Source of the DNA: Branchiostoma floridae
Lineage: Eukaryota > Chordata > Leptocardii > Amphioxiformes > Branchiostomatidae
Direction of reading: 5' to 3'
Length of the DNA: 64,000 bases
Assembly (NCBI RefSeq): GCF_000003815.2
Contig: NC_049997.1
Coordinates: forward strand, 3,245,962 to 3,309,961
In this document: positions 24,160-37,344 of the stretch, piece by piece
Numbering within the stretch: the stretch's first letter is position 1
How the letters are laid out: every line of letters begins with the position of its first letter
Position numbers and translations under genes: made by a program
Notes under the pieces: generated by a model
Told to the model about the DNA's origin: nothing
The model's database searches: none
Seen by the model: only the letters and a program-made list of their open reading frames with translations

Positions 24160-27150
24160 TCAAAGCTAGCTACCTTTACGTACTGCTGGAATTTATGAGT
24201 AGAACCTAGATTAAGAAAAGACTGGGCGAACAAAAAATGGCTTGACACGGGGGTTTACTTGTCGGACGGGTACTGGTTAGCCATGCTCGGGCAGGGGTAC
24301 CAGTGAATTATAGTGTGCACGGTGGGGACATGCTGTAGTGGAATGTCGCTTTGTTCTTAACAAACCACCACAAGACAAAGTCTGACGGTTACACTAAGGC
24401 CTCTATACGAGCGTCTAAGTTGTTGAAAACTGCAAAGTCTTGGTTTAACACTTGAAGGGGACGCCTTAGCCTCTGTCGTGAGCTAAGAAACAGCTTCTTT
24501 GTGTTGTGGTCGACAGCGATTTAAGATTCGCCACAGGTTTTCTTGCTCCAGGGGCTCAAGAAATGGTTGCTATTGTAGTATGGATCCCTCTTCCAAAAAC
24601 ACGCTGATCTCGAAGCCGTAAAACCAACAGAAAGTAACTTTTGGACATGCACAGTTTGGGAACGTATATAGTCCCTCCCTCTTTTGCCCTGTCTTCATAT
24701 GGTTCGAAGTACGTGTCAAAATGATCGTGTTATGTCGGTGAGAAGTTAGTAATGTTCGCAGTCTATAAAACTTTAGTACAGCAATCTTCGAGTTTGTTGT
24801 CTGTCCGTACATCGTAACATTGCCATGCCATGCATGCCTACAAGATGACAATCTTAGCTTGTATAACAAGGGTTAAAACACAGTCTTATTTCCTGTCATA
24901 ATCGTTTCTTAAGCAACGTAAACATTGTATCCAACAACACAGCTCAGAACTTCCGTCGGATTCTCGGTGAATAACCTCTGGGATATTTAAGTACAGTTCA
25001 ATCTCTACAGCTGGACAAAAACGGAAATTTACTTCTGGACGTTTCGAGTAACGCCCATTATTCTTGTTTAGCGTCACTAGAATGATTTGATGAATTATCC
25101 AGTTGTAGGGATTGAATTGTAGCTAGATATTGTTTACCTGGATGGCCAACTTTCATAAGCGTAACCTTCTGGAATATTTCATTTTGCGTCCAAGTAGATA
25201 CAAATGCCTCGTCAATATGCAGCTATGATCACCGTAACAAAAGAAAAAAAGTCACAACAGTATAAAACGTACACTAGTATACATAAAAAATGTTTTGTTT
25301 TAAGACAGTCACATCATGGAAAGCTAGCTTAGTCCAGAATCCAGATCAAGCCGGATTGACAATGTCCTCAGTAGGGTCTAGTTAGAGCTACAGCAGTCAC
25401 ACACAATTTTGGTTTGGTCGTATAATCTTCTGTGACGAGTTGAGAGAACGACAATCTGTTGCATTTTCCGTCACAACACAATTCAAGTTTACATGAAGCA
25501 CCCACAGCAGTCAGAGTATAGAAATTGATTTGTCATAACGTTAAGTGCTTGTGACGGGACCTACAAGCGCGGCCAGACTCGTCGTGCGATCGTTGTACAT
25601 TTTGAGGATATCCGTACATATTTAGCGGTCAAAAAATAGCAGTCAAAAAAACGCAGTCTTAATACCTTGTCAGCGGTTAGTTCTATCACAGCCTGCTTGA
25701 AAATCCTACGATATTAAAATCACATGACTATCTACAACGACTGTAAGCACGACATAAAGTTTGTTGAAAAAGTTTGTTCGAAAGGTCATTTCGTTGCGGG
25801 CAAATGCCTCTGCGGACTCAACCTGTACAAAGCTGTCACCCCATTGTGTTTATGCCTATTCACCTGAGTGGAATAATTGACGAGAGTTATGCCGCCAGAG
25901 GCCGGTGGTCATTAGGCAGGGGTGCGGCAGAACTGACCTCCGCGCCAGGAAAGACGCAGAATGGCTCTTCCGCTGGCATTGTGACAACAACCGTACCATA
26001 TTTAAACATTGACTGCGTCATAACAGGTACAACATGTATATTTTGAGAACAGCCAGCGGCCAATCACAAGTTTTGTTTTCTTTACACTTGAATTTTGAGG
26101 GACACATGGAACTTTGAAGGGCTTATTCACTCAGTTACCTTTCTGGGGCAACATCTAATGTTTCAAAGTTTTGTGTACAAAATGGCCGTTGTATTCACAC
26201 TTTAATTTTGTTTGTGTCAAGGCTAGCTAAATGTTAATTGGAGAGTTTCAAAACATCAAGCATCTAACATGCATTGGCATAATACCGGTCATAAGCCTTA
26301 TACCGGTCGATTAAAAATAGTGGAACTTAAAGAGATCTACACATGCAACAATAGTTATTTCTGAGGTATGCACACTTCAGACATCTAGGTGTCCAATACA
26401 TCATTTACAAAGCATCGATAACAATGCATTCGAAGACAACAAGGCCAAAAGTTTTCAGGTCATTTTCGGGGCAGGCGAGCTCGTCGTGGGACAAACACAC
26501 TGTCACGTTCATCGCCAGATTTGTAGATAATAATCACATGTGCTCACGGCACAAGACGAGCATGATTCAACAGCAATCTTGAATTTCTTTTGGTGACCTA
26601 CAACTCGTGTAAAAGTGTGAGGAACCGTTGCATTATCGCCCGGATCTACGGCTGAATGGGTCAAATTGAACGTACGCCGCCATTTTCCCGCCATTTTTAA
26701 TGCTACGGCCAGCAGTAAAGTTTTACGTCATAGAGGTTGTGACGGACCAAAATTAAATGAAAATTCTTGTCAGTATACGCCCATTTTCTCATGACTTTTT
26801 GTATGCTCATGCAGATTTTTGTTCTGTGCAACTACTAACAGGAAAGAAAGGAACAACAGAGGATGTATAAAGGTACATAGCGGCAGTTAATTGTGCCGTG
26901 TTTCGTTCGGCCGGTATAGTGCACCCCCTTCCAACCACGCGCCCGTTCTCCGTGCAATTCCGCGGTGTGTTCCAATTACGATATTATGTTTTTAGCAGGA
27001 CCAGAGAGACAAAATAATTTACACAGAAGAAGTGGCAAAGGTAAGCTGTAACAGCAACATGTAACTGGAGAAAATGATGCGTTGATCATTTGCCAAATTA
27101 GCATTGCTTGAGAAATTGCAGTAAACCGACCGGTATTATGCCAATGGATG
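24160..27150. other. no gene seen
   Basis: Holds only the degraded MITE E copy near 25.6 kb. Frames of 60-99 residues show no domain and no codon bias. Confidence 0.5.
25567..25740. mobile_element. MITE family E, degraded copy
   Basis: Shares gtcgtgcgatcgttgtac near the left end and cagcctgcttgaaaatccta near the right with the other copies. The internal part has been replaced or has diverged. Confidence 0.5.
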
Positions 27151-27154
27151 TTAA

Positions 27155-28373
27155 GGCCCCCTCTCACTGGACGTGCGGCACGCTTGCGGCATTGCTGCGT
27201 TCGAAAACGCAGATGTACCGCCACGGAACCTAGAGGTGCCGCAAGCAAACCTAGAGGTGCCGCAAGCAAACCTAGAAGTGCCGCAAGCAAGCGCGACGTT
27301 TTTTAAAAAGTTTAAAAATAACGCAAGTGGCAAGATGCCGCAACAGTGCCGCAACAGTGCCGCAACGGTGCCGCAACAATGCCGCCACCATGCCCCAAAC
27401 AGTATCAAGGATATATTTTGCCTATTTTACACCAAGAATCAAAAGTAAACATCCTTTTATCACCGAAAAACTATTTTAGATGCATTTCTAATAATTTTAC
27501 AGTGGTTTTCGATCCAGTAAAAACACTGCGAATTCCACAAAACTTACCCTGTATCCGTATTCAGAGTTAACTTAAAAATACATCTTTTGCTTTATTTAAT
27601 TGGAAGTAGGTCAGTATTTTATACTCGAAAACAAAAAATAAGTAACTGGTTTATCGATTAACCTACGGATGTAGAGAAAAAGATTATCGTACAACGTTCA
27701 AAAATAATTTATTTATGTTGGATGATAACGAGTTTGCGTTTGCGTTATAACGTTACAAGCTAATCATTGCTGGTAGCCTGCCGCCGATAAAATACAAAAT
27801 TGCAGTCATTCAAACCGATGGGCCATATTTTTCTCACTTTTTACAAATATGATAGACTTAGACATCAATAGGCTGGCAAGCCATCCGCCGACAATGAAAA
27901 TACTCAGCGTCATACAAAAAAAGTATGAAATATCAAACATTTTCATTTTAGAAATTTGCAAAATTGGTGAATAAACATATAAACATACATAATTACACAT
28001 AACCTTACATGGTGCAAAACGTACACATCGAGTGAAATCTGGCATATAGTTCGTGTCCGTTCATTTGGGTCATTTCCTTTACTGTAAAAGTCTTTCAAGG
28101 TTATTCATAGCATATGTATCATATAATTCATTATCATAAGGGAAATCTTTTTCATTATAAATCTCATTTTGGGGCATTCTCATCATTTTACGGTAATTTT
28201 CATAAATTGACAACGCTGCAATTGTCAATAACATGTTCATTTAGTCTAGAAACGCAACAGTGCCGCACGTCAGTGTGAGTGCAAGACAAAATCGGCGAAA
28301 TTAACACAACAGTGCCGCAGTGAACGAACGCAGCAATGCCGCAAGCGTGCCGCACGTCAAGTGAGAGGGGGCC
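27155..28373. mobile_element. MITE-like element of family B, long copy (1.2 kb)
   Basis: The same 49-bp inverted repeats as the 11.2 kb copy (one mismatch between its own two arms), flanked on both sides by TTAA. Subterminal tandem arrays repeat the words gccgcaagcaaacctagaggt (three times, from 27237) and tgccgcaacag (about four times, from 27334); shorter versions lie before the right end. The interior is AT-rich with no transposase. A TTAA target would suggest piggyBac-type mobilisation, but the short copy does not show TTAA, so the superfamily is open. Confidence 0.82.
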
Positions 28374-28677
28374 TTAACAAAGAAAACATTTGAAAACTCC
28401 AAAGAACTTGTAGCTGTATGGAGCTAATTTTATCAAGGAAGAATTTCTTTTGAAAGTATGAAGTCTTTGTTGTTAATGCTTAATCATATTTTGTAGTAGT
28501 ATGGTTAAATTATGTAGCAACTTTGCAGGAGCGATCAAAAATATGTCAGTTTACAATATCTCCGTGATTTCGTAATGATAAGACCCGCACTACTTGTAAA
28601 TCTCTCTTCCAATACAGGTGTACAAATCACACAGTGCATTTGAATAGAAAAGCTTATCTTGTTCTTCTTTAATTAAC

Positions 28678-29061
28678 CCATCTTGTACGGAACAATTAAC
28701 GCAACAAATGGGCACCCAGAATTTTACGTCATCTCCACAATAGACCCGGGGTGGTCACTCTGGCCCGTACGTAAACGGTCATTTCGCCGTGCAGTAAGAC
28801 GTCATGATGAAAGTATGGGTTGGGATGGGTTGGAACAAAAGAAGATGTTAACCTATCTTGTACGGAACAACGTCAAAAAATGGACATTGGTACACACCCA
28901 GAATTTTACATTATCTCCACATAGAACAAAGACAAAAGAGTTAACCCTTTTGATGTCTGAGGTGGTCACTGGCCGGTACGGCCGTCTTGTCACACAGTAA
29001 AATACGTCATGATGAAAGTATCTAGCTCGGGTTGGGATGGGTTGGAACAAAAGAAGATGTA
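28678..29061. repeat. two-copy tandem duplication, about 175-205 bp
   Basis: atcttgtacggaacaa...cacccagaattttac...gtggtcactggcc...acgtcatgatgaaagtat...gggttgggatgggttggaac occurs twice. The 105- and 147-residue frames across it are on opposite strands and look incidental. Confidence 0.85.
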
Positions 29062-32000
29062 GACACAGAGACTGTGCAATAATTGCACTGACATACCGCA
29101 TTAGGGGTGGGGAGGGTGGGGAATTAGGCTTGAAAGTTACGTTATGCGTGATTTGGTCGCGTTGTTTACGGTAATTTTGACGACTTAATTCTACGTTACC
29201 TAGCCATATTAAACTTTTGCTACACTGTGGAGTTATATTGCAGTTTGCCACCTGACTTACTGTTGCCAAATTTGTGGAGGACCTAATCTGATACAATTAA
29301 GGGTGTAACAAACTTCTGAAATATCATATAATGAAAACGCTCTTGGTTTGTTAGTTGCTCCGTGTTGGTTGAAATTATAACGAAGAAAAGGCTTCATATG
29401 CATTATAGGTTTCATTCAAAAGTTTCTCTCATGTCCTAAGATACGCTAAATGGTACCGGTGGTGCTACGATATCTCGGATGTGTCTTGTCTAGAAGATTC
29501 ATGTCTATTGGCCACCTTTTGCCATTCTGTAAATGTTAATGAGTCAGTAGTTGAGAAAGCTCGTCTCTGCGGCTCGTTTTAGTCTCTGGAGACCCACTAA
29601 TATGTCTGCTACATCTCCAAATAAATGGCCAGGCATTTCCAGACAAGCAAATTTATGCATAGACTTCCTTCATACACAGGCTTCTTCGTAAAGTACATCT
29701 TACGAAGACGCTTGAAGTAATTTCACCTGTGAGAAACCGCAATCTTCCTTGCCGTGATGTAATGGTTCTTCTTTGGTGGCATTTCGCCTGACGCCATCTC
29801 AGGAATGACAAGAACCACATCCCCGCATTTCTGAGATTACCTTGAGATAGTAGGGTGAAGAGACTGAATGGGGATGTCTTGATCTTTGTCACAGTAGATC
29901 TGTCAAAACAACCCTTACAAGGTTCAAGACAACGGCATCTTCACGGGGTTAGACTCAAGAATGTCAAGGCGTCTTGGCGTTTCCTTTCTAGAAAAAAATC
30001 TTATCTAACTTTGATAACTTTTTCCACAGTCAGACTAAAAAAATATGCTAACGTGACATTCAGTAAAACAAGAGAGAACTTTCATTAATACGACAAAAAA
30101 GAAGGTGATCTAGGAATGCCAATGGCATAGCTGCTTCGTGCTGATTGCTTTCTTCGTTACGCCCTGATGTTGATGGTATTGACGCCTGTTTAAGCAAGAA
30201 CTGAACTGGGCCAAAATGGGAAGGTTTGGCCAAAGTACGCCCGACGTCCTGGCAATTGCTAGGGCTAGGGCAATTTTAGCAGCTCGTCTGTTGGTATGTA
30301 ATCCTCTTTGTGAAGGCAAAAAAGACAATTTCCGGAAGGAAACACCGGGCCCAGTATACTAGAACAATTTGTGACGAGTCAGATTTTCGGCGGAAAATAC
30401 AGTCAACGCTCGGGCGACTTTAAACTTCGGCGAGCTCCAGTCTATCTACAAATGAGCTCCCTTGAATTATGACGCAGGCTTTACACAGACGTTTTCAGAA
30501 GAACCCACTTTATTGAGGTAGCCCCAGACTGGTGACCCACATTAGGTCTGGGTTAAAGGTCGCTCAAGACAAATTGCTGTACGGAACCCCAGTGACACAT
30601 TCGTTGCATACTTGTAGTTCTTCTCAAATGAAAAGTTGTAAAAAATCCCCGTCTGGATGTGTCTTGACAGCAGGTTTGGGGCAAACAAACACTTGAAATA
30701 GACTTTCTCACGGTTTCGATACTTGAAAAATACTAAGGTTAAGGCAACATGCGCCGTTTCTTTGGTAGAGTGGAGTTAAGTTAATGTTAATCATTGGCCA
30801 AAACCACTGTAACATGTATAGCACAGTTGTACATTGTGGTAGACTACTCTATCTTTCTGAACCATGCAGCTGTCAAGGAGAAACTGATAGCTGCAAAGCA
30901 AAGACTCTAAGTAAAAAACTTTGGGCCTTTTCATCTCCGTATTAGAAAGAAAAATAGCCTAACAATCAAATACACAGGTGCAAATCTTAGTCATGATGAT
31001 ATGCTTCTAAAGTAAGACAGTGGACTAATACAACGATGAACCTCAATGGGCGCATTCATACGTAGAGCAAATAGGCTTATAAAGTAGGCCAGTGGACAAG
31101 CTTAAGCATAAATATGATTTTCAACGGCACATTAGGGCAATAATGTCTGTAAGCTGCTTAAACCCTACGACCTTGCTAACACCTCCTTTTAGGACTCATG
31201 CGACCCGTATGACCCTACCTACCTGTTAGCATTATTATTAGTTAACACTACCATTTTTACCCACGATAATAGGTTTATAGTCCTCGGAGATTCAATTTTC
31301 CAGATGATCCTTAGATGATTGTTTATGCTTCCTTCCGACACTTTCTCAACTGTATGGACCAACCGCAGTGTAGCTAATAAAACTAATCATTTATTAACCT
31401 CATTGGTTACTGGCTAACTTCTTCTTAGCAACAAATTTTGATGTTATCATACATACCATTTTGTCCATTCTATTTTCCCTTGAGAAGAAATTGTCTAAAT
31501 CCAGTTTTGTACCTATTTTCTGCTTGTATCAGATGGATAAAGAGGAGACCTTGGCTTTTGATTCGAACCTTAAATGTATCAAGATTCTTGTGAATAAGGG
31601 TCGATATTTCTGGTCGGCCCCTGGTCACTCCTCGGCCCCTGGTCGGACAAGTCTCAAAGAATATACACCTTTCTCACGCGGCGGCCATGATAGATCTAAA
31701 ACGAGTTCAACGAGGCAAGCAAAAGACTGTCCTTCATAATTAGCAGTTCAACCAATGATAGAATGCCAGTTAGGAAAGCGACCAATAAGAGAATGGCTGC
31801 ATGTCTGTCAAATATTTGCATTATTATATTTTTATTTTGTATCTCTTAGGGACTATGGGATCAGTCTACACTACTCTGAATTGCTACACCTTTTGGTGCA
31901 TAACACTAGTTATAATATTTATTATTTTATGTTATATTGTGCAAAGTTGTGTGGTTTGGGGGAAAAGTGAATGGGAGCTGGTTTTAGAAATAAGTTTTGC

Positions 32001-32495
32001 CTGTTTGCCTCATTGACCTCGTGTTCGATCTATCATGGCCGCAACGCAAAAAATGTGTATAGGTGGGATAGGAAATTCGTCCCCAAAGCCCTGAGAAACA
32101 AGCAGTATTATAACAACAGTTTTTAAAAATTCTAAGATTTGATTTGAATTTTTCTGCAATAGAGATGTTGATGTTGTATGTGTAGACGCGTTACAAAAAT
32201 TCTGACCTAGAAAAAAATCAAAAACTGCACATACTCCCCAAACCCCATTCCTATTGTAATCCCGGCCCAGGGGCAAACATTGTTGGCTGCTTGTTTGTGA
32301 AATCTTCCCACAAACAGAACAAAGACTTAAGGTTTTTATCTAAGCTTAAAACCAAGGACATTCTGCACCTGCAAGGTCACAGGTGATGTAAACTGTTAGA
32401 AAACATTAGCCTGATTAAATAGCGCTTATAGCGGCCTGTCCAACATTGCCGTTGGGGAGGGGTCTGAGATACAGCCCCGGACAGCGGAGTTTGCG
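29062..32495. other. no gene seen
   Basis: Intergenic. A short cggcccctggtc duplication lies at 31616-31645. No other structure supported. Confidence 0.5.
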
Positions 32496-32498
32496 TTT

Positions 32499-32711
32499 GG
32501 GCGCGATCATATAGGTCGTGCGATCGTCGTACGATTATGATGCCATAGGATTTTCAAGCAGGCCGTGACAGAACCAACCACCGACATGGATCAAAAACAG
32601 CATTTTGTGTACCAAGACAGTTTTACTTTGCAGGAGACGTACATTTTTGTCTTCGAAAATGCCCAAAGTTTAGTAATCGTATGACGATTGCACAATCTAT
32701 GTGATCTTCCT
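32499..32711 (+). mobile_element. MITE family E copy
   Basis: Left end gatcatataggtcgtgcgat...cgtacgat and right end aatcgtatgacgattgcaca...tgtgatctt form imperfect inverted repeats. The core is shared with the 20.9 kb copy (caagcaggccgtgacagaac) and the 55.0 kb copy (gtaccaagacagtt). Confidence 0.72.
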
Positions 32712-33995
32712 TCTTTACAAGGCTCTTAACAGCTCAATATTGCTATCACAAAACTACAATATCAACAGTCGTTAACGCTTATTGTAAAAGGTTACTGTAC
32801 CATAAGGAAGTCGGTGCAAATAGGCGTGTTCTCACTAATGCTTTTCGGCAGAGATAAAGATCTTTACAGCGTGTTTTGCACGTTTACGACGACAGTTACG
32901 GTGCAGCCACGGTATCTCTCTGTGGCAACCGTCAACACAATATGTAACACGTTGTTGGACAACCTGTCTAGCTTTTGACAGATAATAATCTTACGACTTA
33001 TTCTACAATTAAAAGATAGAAGCTACCGTAATGGCACTTCTTGTCTTCTTGTAGCCGCCAGCACAATACCAGATAGGCTGCATCTAGGGTGTTGCGCAAA
33101 TGTAATAATATCTGCTAGCAAATGCTGAAGACAGATTTGAATCTTTACCTCCGCAAAAACGGAGGTGTTGAAATCACCTCGTGTGTTTTTGTTTCTTTAC
33201 TTGTTTGTCTGTTTGTTTCTTTATTTATTTGTAGTCGTGTGTGTCCGCAGTTCCGCAATTGGCATTTGAACTCTAGTCACGTAGGGGGTGCTTAAGTAGA
33301 AAGTTGGGTAATATACCAGAAAGAAACAAGAAAGATGGCAGACTTTCCTCAAGCGCCTCAGGCAGATTTTTACATATATTGTACTAAATACAGCTCAGAG
33401 ATTATTGAAGATAGTCTTCAGAAGCAGAAACTCATTATTTCACAGACGTACGAAACTCCGTACTTTTTTTACAAAATTGAGATCACAGTTAAGACACGTC
33501 CTTGGCACCGCTTCGTATCGACCGCTTACACATTACAAACGAGGTAGCCAAAGGACTCCCGGGTGAAACATCAATTTGAAACTTTCACAATTTGGCACAA
33601 GAGTTTATGAGATACATCCGCTCATTATCAAACGTTTGTCGCTCAAAGCAGCGACGCTTCTCAATCAGTAAGGCCCAGACGTATTGAAAGCAATGGTTTT
33701 AGGATTATGTATGACAAATCATATACGAAAGCTGTCCTTTAATGGTCCTATCCTTATGATTGATCTATTTTGGTCACAATGGGTCTACAGTATTGCTAGA
33801 AGTGATGATCCCCCGAAGACAGCGTGAAAGACCAAACTCTAAAACCAGACACAAGGCACGGTGTTGGTCAACAGTGTTCCACAATGGCCACTTGGCTTGT
33901 GAAAACAAATTAACGTCACGTTGTTGGCAGGTGTATAAAGACGTGAACACGCGATGGATACCCATGCAGAACAACAACAAGCACAGGGTGAGATA

Positions 33996-34653
33996 AGGTC
34001 GAGTAATCGGGCGAGCACTTTTGCTGTAGCCTGGTTCAAAACCTGCACACGTCTTTTAAGCAGTCATCTTTTCAATTAGGTGACGCTAGTCTGTCTAACG
34101 CAAACCCAACGGGACTGTAACTGGTCCATCCAAGAGGGCCACCTGGACATTGGACGGGCCGCTATAAGCGCGATTCAATCAGGCTAAGGTGAAGTATGAT
34201 ACTTTTATTGAGGTCGAGTAACTGGACGTCAGGACGAGCACTGTTGCTGTAGCCTGGTTGAAAACCTGCACAAGTATCTACAGTGAAGTAAAGTAGCCAT
34301 CTTTTCATTAGGTGACGCTCGTATGTGTGACGCAAACTCTGCTGTCCGGGGCTGTAACTTGACTGGATGTTGGACTGGTCGTTATAAGCGCGATCTAATC
34401 AGACTAAGGTGAATTTCGAAGTATGATACTTTTATTGAGGTCGAGTAACTTGGCGAGCACTGTTGCTTTAGTCTGGTTGAAAACTTACACACGTCTGGTA
34501 GAGTAAAACAGTCATGGGTCAGTCATCTTTTCAATAAGGTGACGCTGGTATATGTGTTACGCAAACTCAACTGTCCGGGGCTGTAACATGGCTGGATGTT
34601 GGACGGGTCGTTATAAGCGCGATTTAATCAGACTAAGGTGAAGTATGATACTT
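33996..34653. repeat. about 215-227-bp tandem repeat, three units
   Basis: ggtcgagtaa...gagcac(t)ttgctgtagcctggttgaaaac...gtgacgct...tataagcgcgat(t/c)taatcag(a)ctaaggtgaagtatgatact starts near 33997, 34212 and 34439. Confidence 0.88.
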
Positions 34654-35543
34654 ATATATTCACGTAGCTGGAAGTCCAGTGCGGTTCGCATTTTCAGCAA
34701 AGCACGCCGGGTCACGGCTACTCTAACCGATGAGTCTGTTGAGATCTTTTGTGTAACGAGGTTTGGCCCCTAAGTATAACACCTGATTTTTCAATCATAA
34801 CACCCAGCCTTTGGTTTTACGTCTACATCCAAAATGACCAATGCAACTCTCCAAACCTTTCCCAAGCGGGATTTGACCCTCTACTCTCTAGGCCCACATA
34901 ATTTGATCCAAATGGCGGCGCAGCGGGGGCAAAACGGCTCGAATTATAGTCCTCCAGATATATTGTAGGTTTCCCACACGAAAGATGAATATTAGAATCT
35001 ACCCCCTCCGTCTTAATTATAGCTTTGCTCTAGAAGTAACCAGTAAGACAACCCAGCAAATTATTAACGTTCCTACCGGTAATTATATCATTATACACCA
35101 TGTACTGTCCAATGAGACGCTAGAATGAAAAGAAGTCGGTGTCTATAGTCGTTGACCAGTCATGGGGAACGGTTTCGAGGCTGATTGAAATATTTGGTGT
35201 CAGAAAGGGCAATAGTTTCATATAATGTTACCAGCTGCTGTTCCGTCGCCCCAGGCCCCCGTGATCTTTGAAAAGTTTCTTATCCTGAATTTAAAGTAAA
35301 TAAACACCCTCTGATAGTTCGGTCTGCTATTTGGCATGCCGCGCATCATCAGGGGCTTTTGCCAACAAGAATTTCAAGGTATTACAGTGAAGTATATTCC
35401 ATAAACCAAATATCAATGCGATCCACCCAGGCGTTCTCTAGTTACCTTGCAGACAGACAACTCCATTACAAACACACAGCAGTCAGTACAATACATCCGT
35501 TTCACGGAGGCAATGAACTTCGCGGTGATACTTTGGCCTGCTA

Positions 35544-35643
35544 NNNNNNNNNNNNNNNNNNNNNNNNNNNNNNNNNNNNNNNNNNNNNNNNNNNNNNNNN
35601 NNNNNNNNNNNNNNNNNNNNNNNNNNNNNNNNNNNNNNNNNNN
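35544..35643. other. assembly gap (100 N)
   Basis: Exactly 100 N, a placeholder rather than a measured length. Translations across it are meaningless. Confidence 0.99.
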
Positions 35644-35699
35644 ATTGTGTGATACGTTCACGAAAGAAAGACTTGGAAGAAAGCAAACAAAAATGCACA

Positions 35700-35745
35700 A
35701 AACGTAGAAAATTCGTTCTTTATCTCTGAAATTCGTTTGGTAATC
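35700..35745. mobile_element. fragment related to MITE family B core
   Basis: The stretch with attcgttctttatctctgaa is the same as in the core of the short family B copy (about 11388-11425), and the next bases are weakly similar. It lies just right of the 100-N gap, so the gap may have swallowed the left part of another copy. Confidence 0.55.
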
Positions 35746-36335
35746 TTTCCAACCCCACAGTACCGCACCGGTGCCCCAAGTGCAGTCAGATACCACCTTT
35801 TATACCAGCACCCACTGGGTCACTAATTGTGGAACTAATCCCAAAAGCTGCCAAGAACAGTCTGAATCATTGCTGCTAATCCAGCTGGTCAGTAGAGCGA
35901 GTCTACATTAGCATGTTGGGGCAGACTGTGCCGTAAATTATCCACACTTCCTCACTGTATCAGGGGGAACATCTGTACGGGAAGAGATTCATTCTCGTGA
36001 TTCCTATCGGTACATGGGTGTTTACAGCCTAAGGAGCTGTTCAAGACTATATATTATGGTAGATAAGATAAAACTAAGGAAGAAAAATGCGTGCAGAAGC
36101 AGAGAAGAGTTGCCCAAAGAGGACACAATCTATAAAATACCCTCCCCAGACGACCTAAAGTTCAACACTCTGGCATGGTGACAAAGTAGTATTGGAGGCA
36201 CTGTGACAGTAGGCGTTATTCAGAAAAAATATATATTGAATTCTACAACAGAGACATTTCCAGTGTTACAATCTACGTGAAAAAAAGTTCTAGGTGTATG
36301 CCTCTTGTATTTTTGTATCCAGATATTCTATCAAT

Positions 36336-36482
36336 CATAACTTAAGAGCCTCTGGATGGATCGTGTTGACATGTAGTAGTAGGTGTTCGAAAGGTCGAAT
36401 CTGCCCCCCCCCCCCTCTCGCGACTTTCCTTGGTACTGTATCAGAATTTCAGGGCTTTGTATCATTTGCCCTGGCTATGGAT
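36336..36482 (+). repeat. interspersed repeat G, copy 2
   Basis: Has taagagcctctggatggatc, ctttccttggtactgtatca and gggctttgtatcatttgccc tgg. It is in tandem with the next copy, about 260 bp on. Confidence 0.65.
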
Positions 36483-36596
36483 TTGTTCTATCTTGCATAC
36501 GTGCGCTCCTTTTTGCTGTTCCCTAAAATGCCATGATATCAATTAATCTACTCTGACATTTTTTTTCGTTCATGATAACCCATTTTAACTATTTAG

Positions 36597-36757
36597 TTTG
36601 AGTTGCTAGCCAGAATAACTTTAGAACCTCTGGATGGATTATGCTGATTAGTAGTAGTCTAGACGAAGGTCAAGGTCGGTTCGTTCAGACGGCTTTCCTT
36701 GGTACTGCAGCAGAACTACCGGGCTTTGTATCTTTTGACCTGGACATACTATGGTCT
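36597..36757 (+). repeat. interspersed repeat G, copy 3
   Basis: Has agaacctctggatggattat, aaggtcaaggtcggttcg, ttggtactgcagcagaacta and ttttgacctggacatactat. The mariner element lies directly at its right end. Confidence 0.68.
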
Positions 36758-36763
36758 TCCTGT

Positions 36764-37344
36764 ACGAGGGGCGTTCAATAAGTAATAACCCTGACCCACT
36801 TCCAGTTGTCTGATCTAAATGAAATTTTGCATGTGTAATGATTCATATCTCTAAAGTTTATGTTGCAAAAGACAGCTCTGAACTAATTGTGGTTTCTGAT
36901 TTACTGGTGTTTGAACTGAGTTAGGTGTGACGAAATGGACCAGGTGTGAAATGGAGCCAGTTGAGTGTCGCGCAGTGATCCGGTTTTTGTATTTGAAAGG
37001 ACGCACACCAAATGAGACTTTTGATGAAATGAAATAAACTTATGGTGATGATGCCCCATCATATGACCTTGTAAAACGCTGGCATCCTGAATTCAAACAT
37101 GGCCGGAAGTCTGTGGAAACAGCTCCCAGACCTGGTCGTTCCTCTTCTGTCATTGATGAGGCATCTGTTTGAGGACCAACCCGGGGCCTACAAAAACGGT
37201 GTCCAGAGCTGCATCAAACAATGGGAGAAATGCATAACTCTGGGTGGTTCCTATGAAGAGAAAGACTAATAACTGTGCTAAGTTTCAGTAATCTCCTGCT
37301 ATGGGAAATGAGTCAGAGTTATTACTTATTGAACGCCCCTCGTA
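36764..37344 (+). mobile_element. internally deleted mariner-family element
   Basis: The ends are near-perfect inverted repeats: cgaggggcgttcaataagta at 36766 and its complement ending at 37342, extending over about 30 bases. TA dinucleotides flank both ends, the mariner target duplication. Between them lie a fragment coding for the N-terminal DNA-binding part of a mariner/SETMAR-type transposase and a short frame for its C-terminal tail. The catalytic DD(34)D core is missing. The element is therefore non-autonomous and could only move with a transposase made elsewhere. Confidence 0.93.
36951..37172 (+). pseudogene. mariner transposase N-terminal fragment, broken
   Basis: Starting at the ATG (MEPVECRAVIRFLYLKGRTP) the frame matches the helix-turn-helix start of mariner/SETMAR transposases, stops after DEMK at a TAA, then continues in frame as TYGDDAPSYDLVKRW and SVETAPRPGRSSSV before a TGA. 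A second short piece near 37213-37265 reads KQWEKCITLGGSYEEKD, resembling the family's C-terminus. At least two stop codons and a deleted catalytic region make it non-functional. Confidence 0.9.

Larger units (their letters stand above)
34660..36335. other. no gene seen (contains gap)
   Basis: Intergenic sequence with the 100-N gap. A run of C's at 36405-36416 is the only other low-complexity feature. Confidence 0.5.

Noticed and set aside
28853-29296. 147-residue minus-strand frame
   Set aside because: Overlaps a tandem duplication and an opposite-strand frame; no domain.
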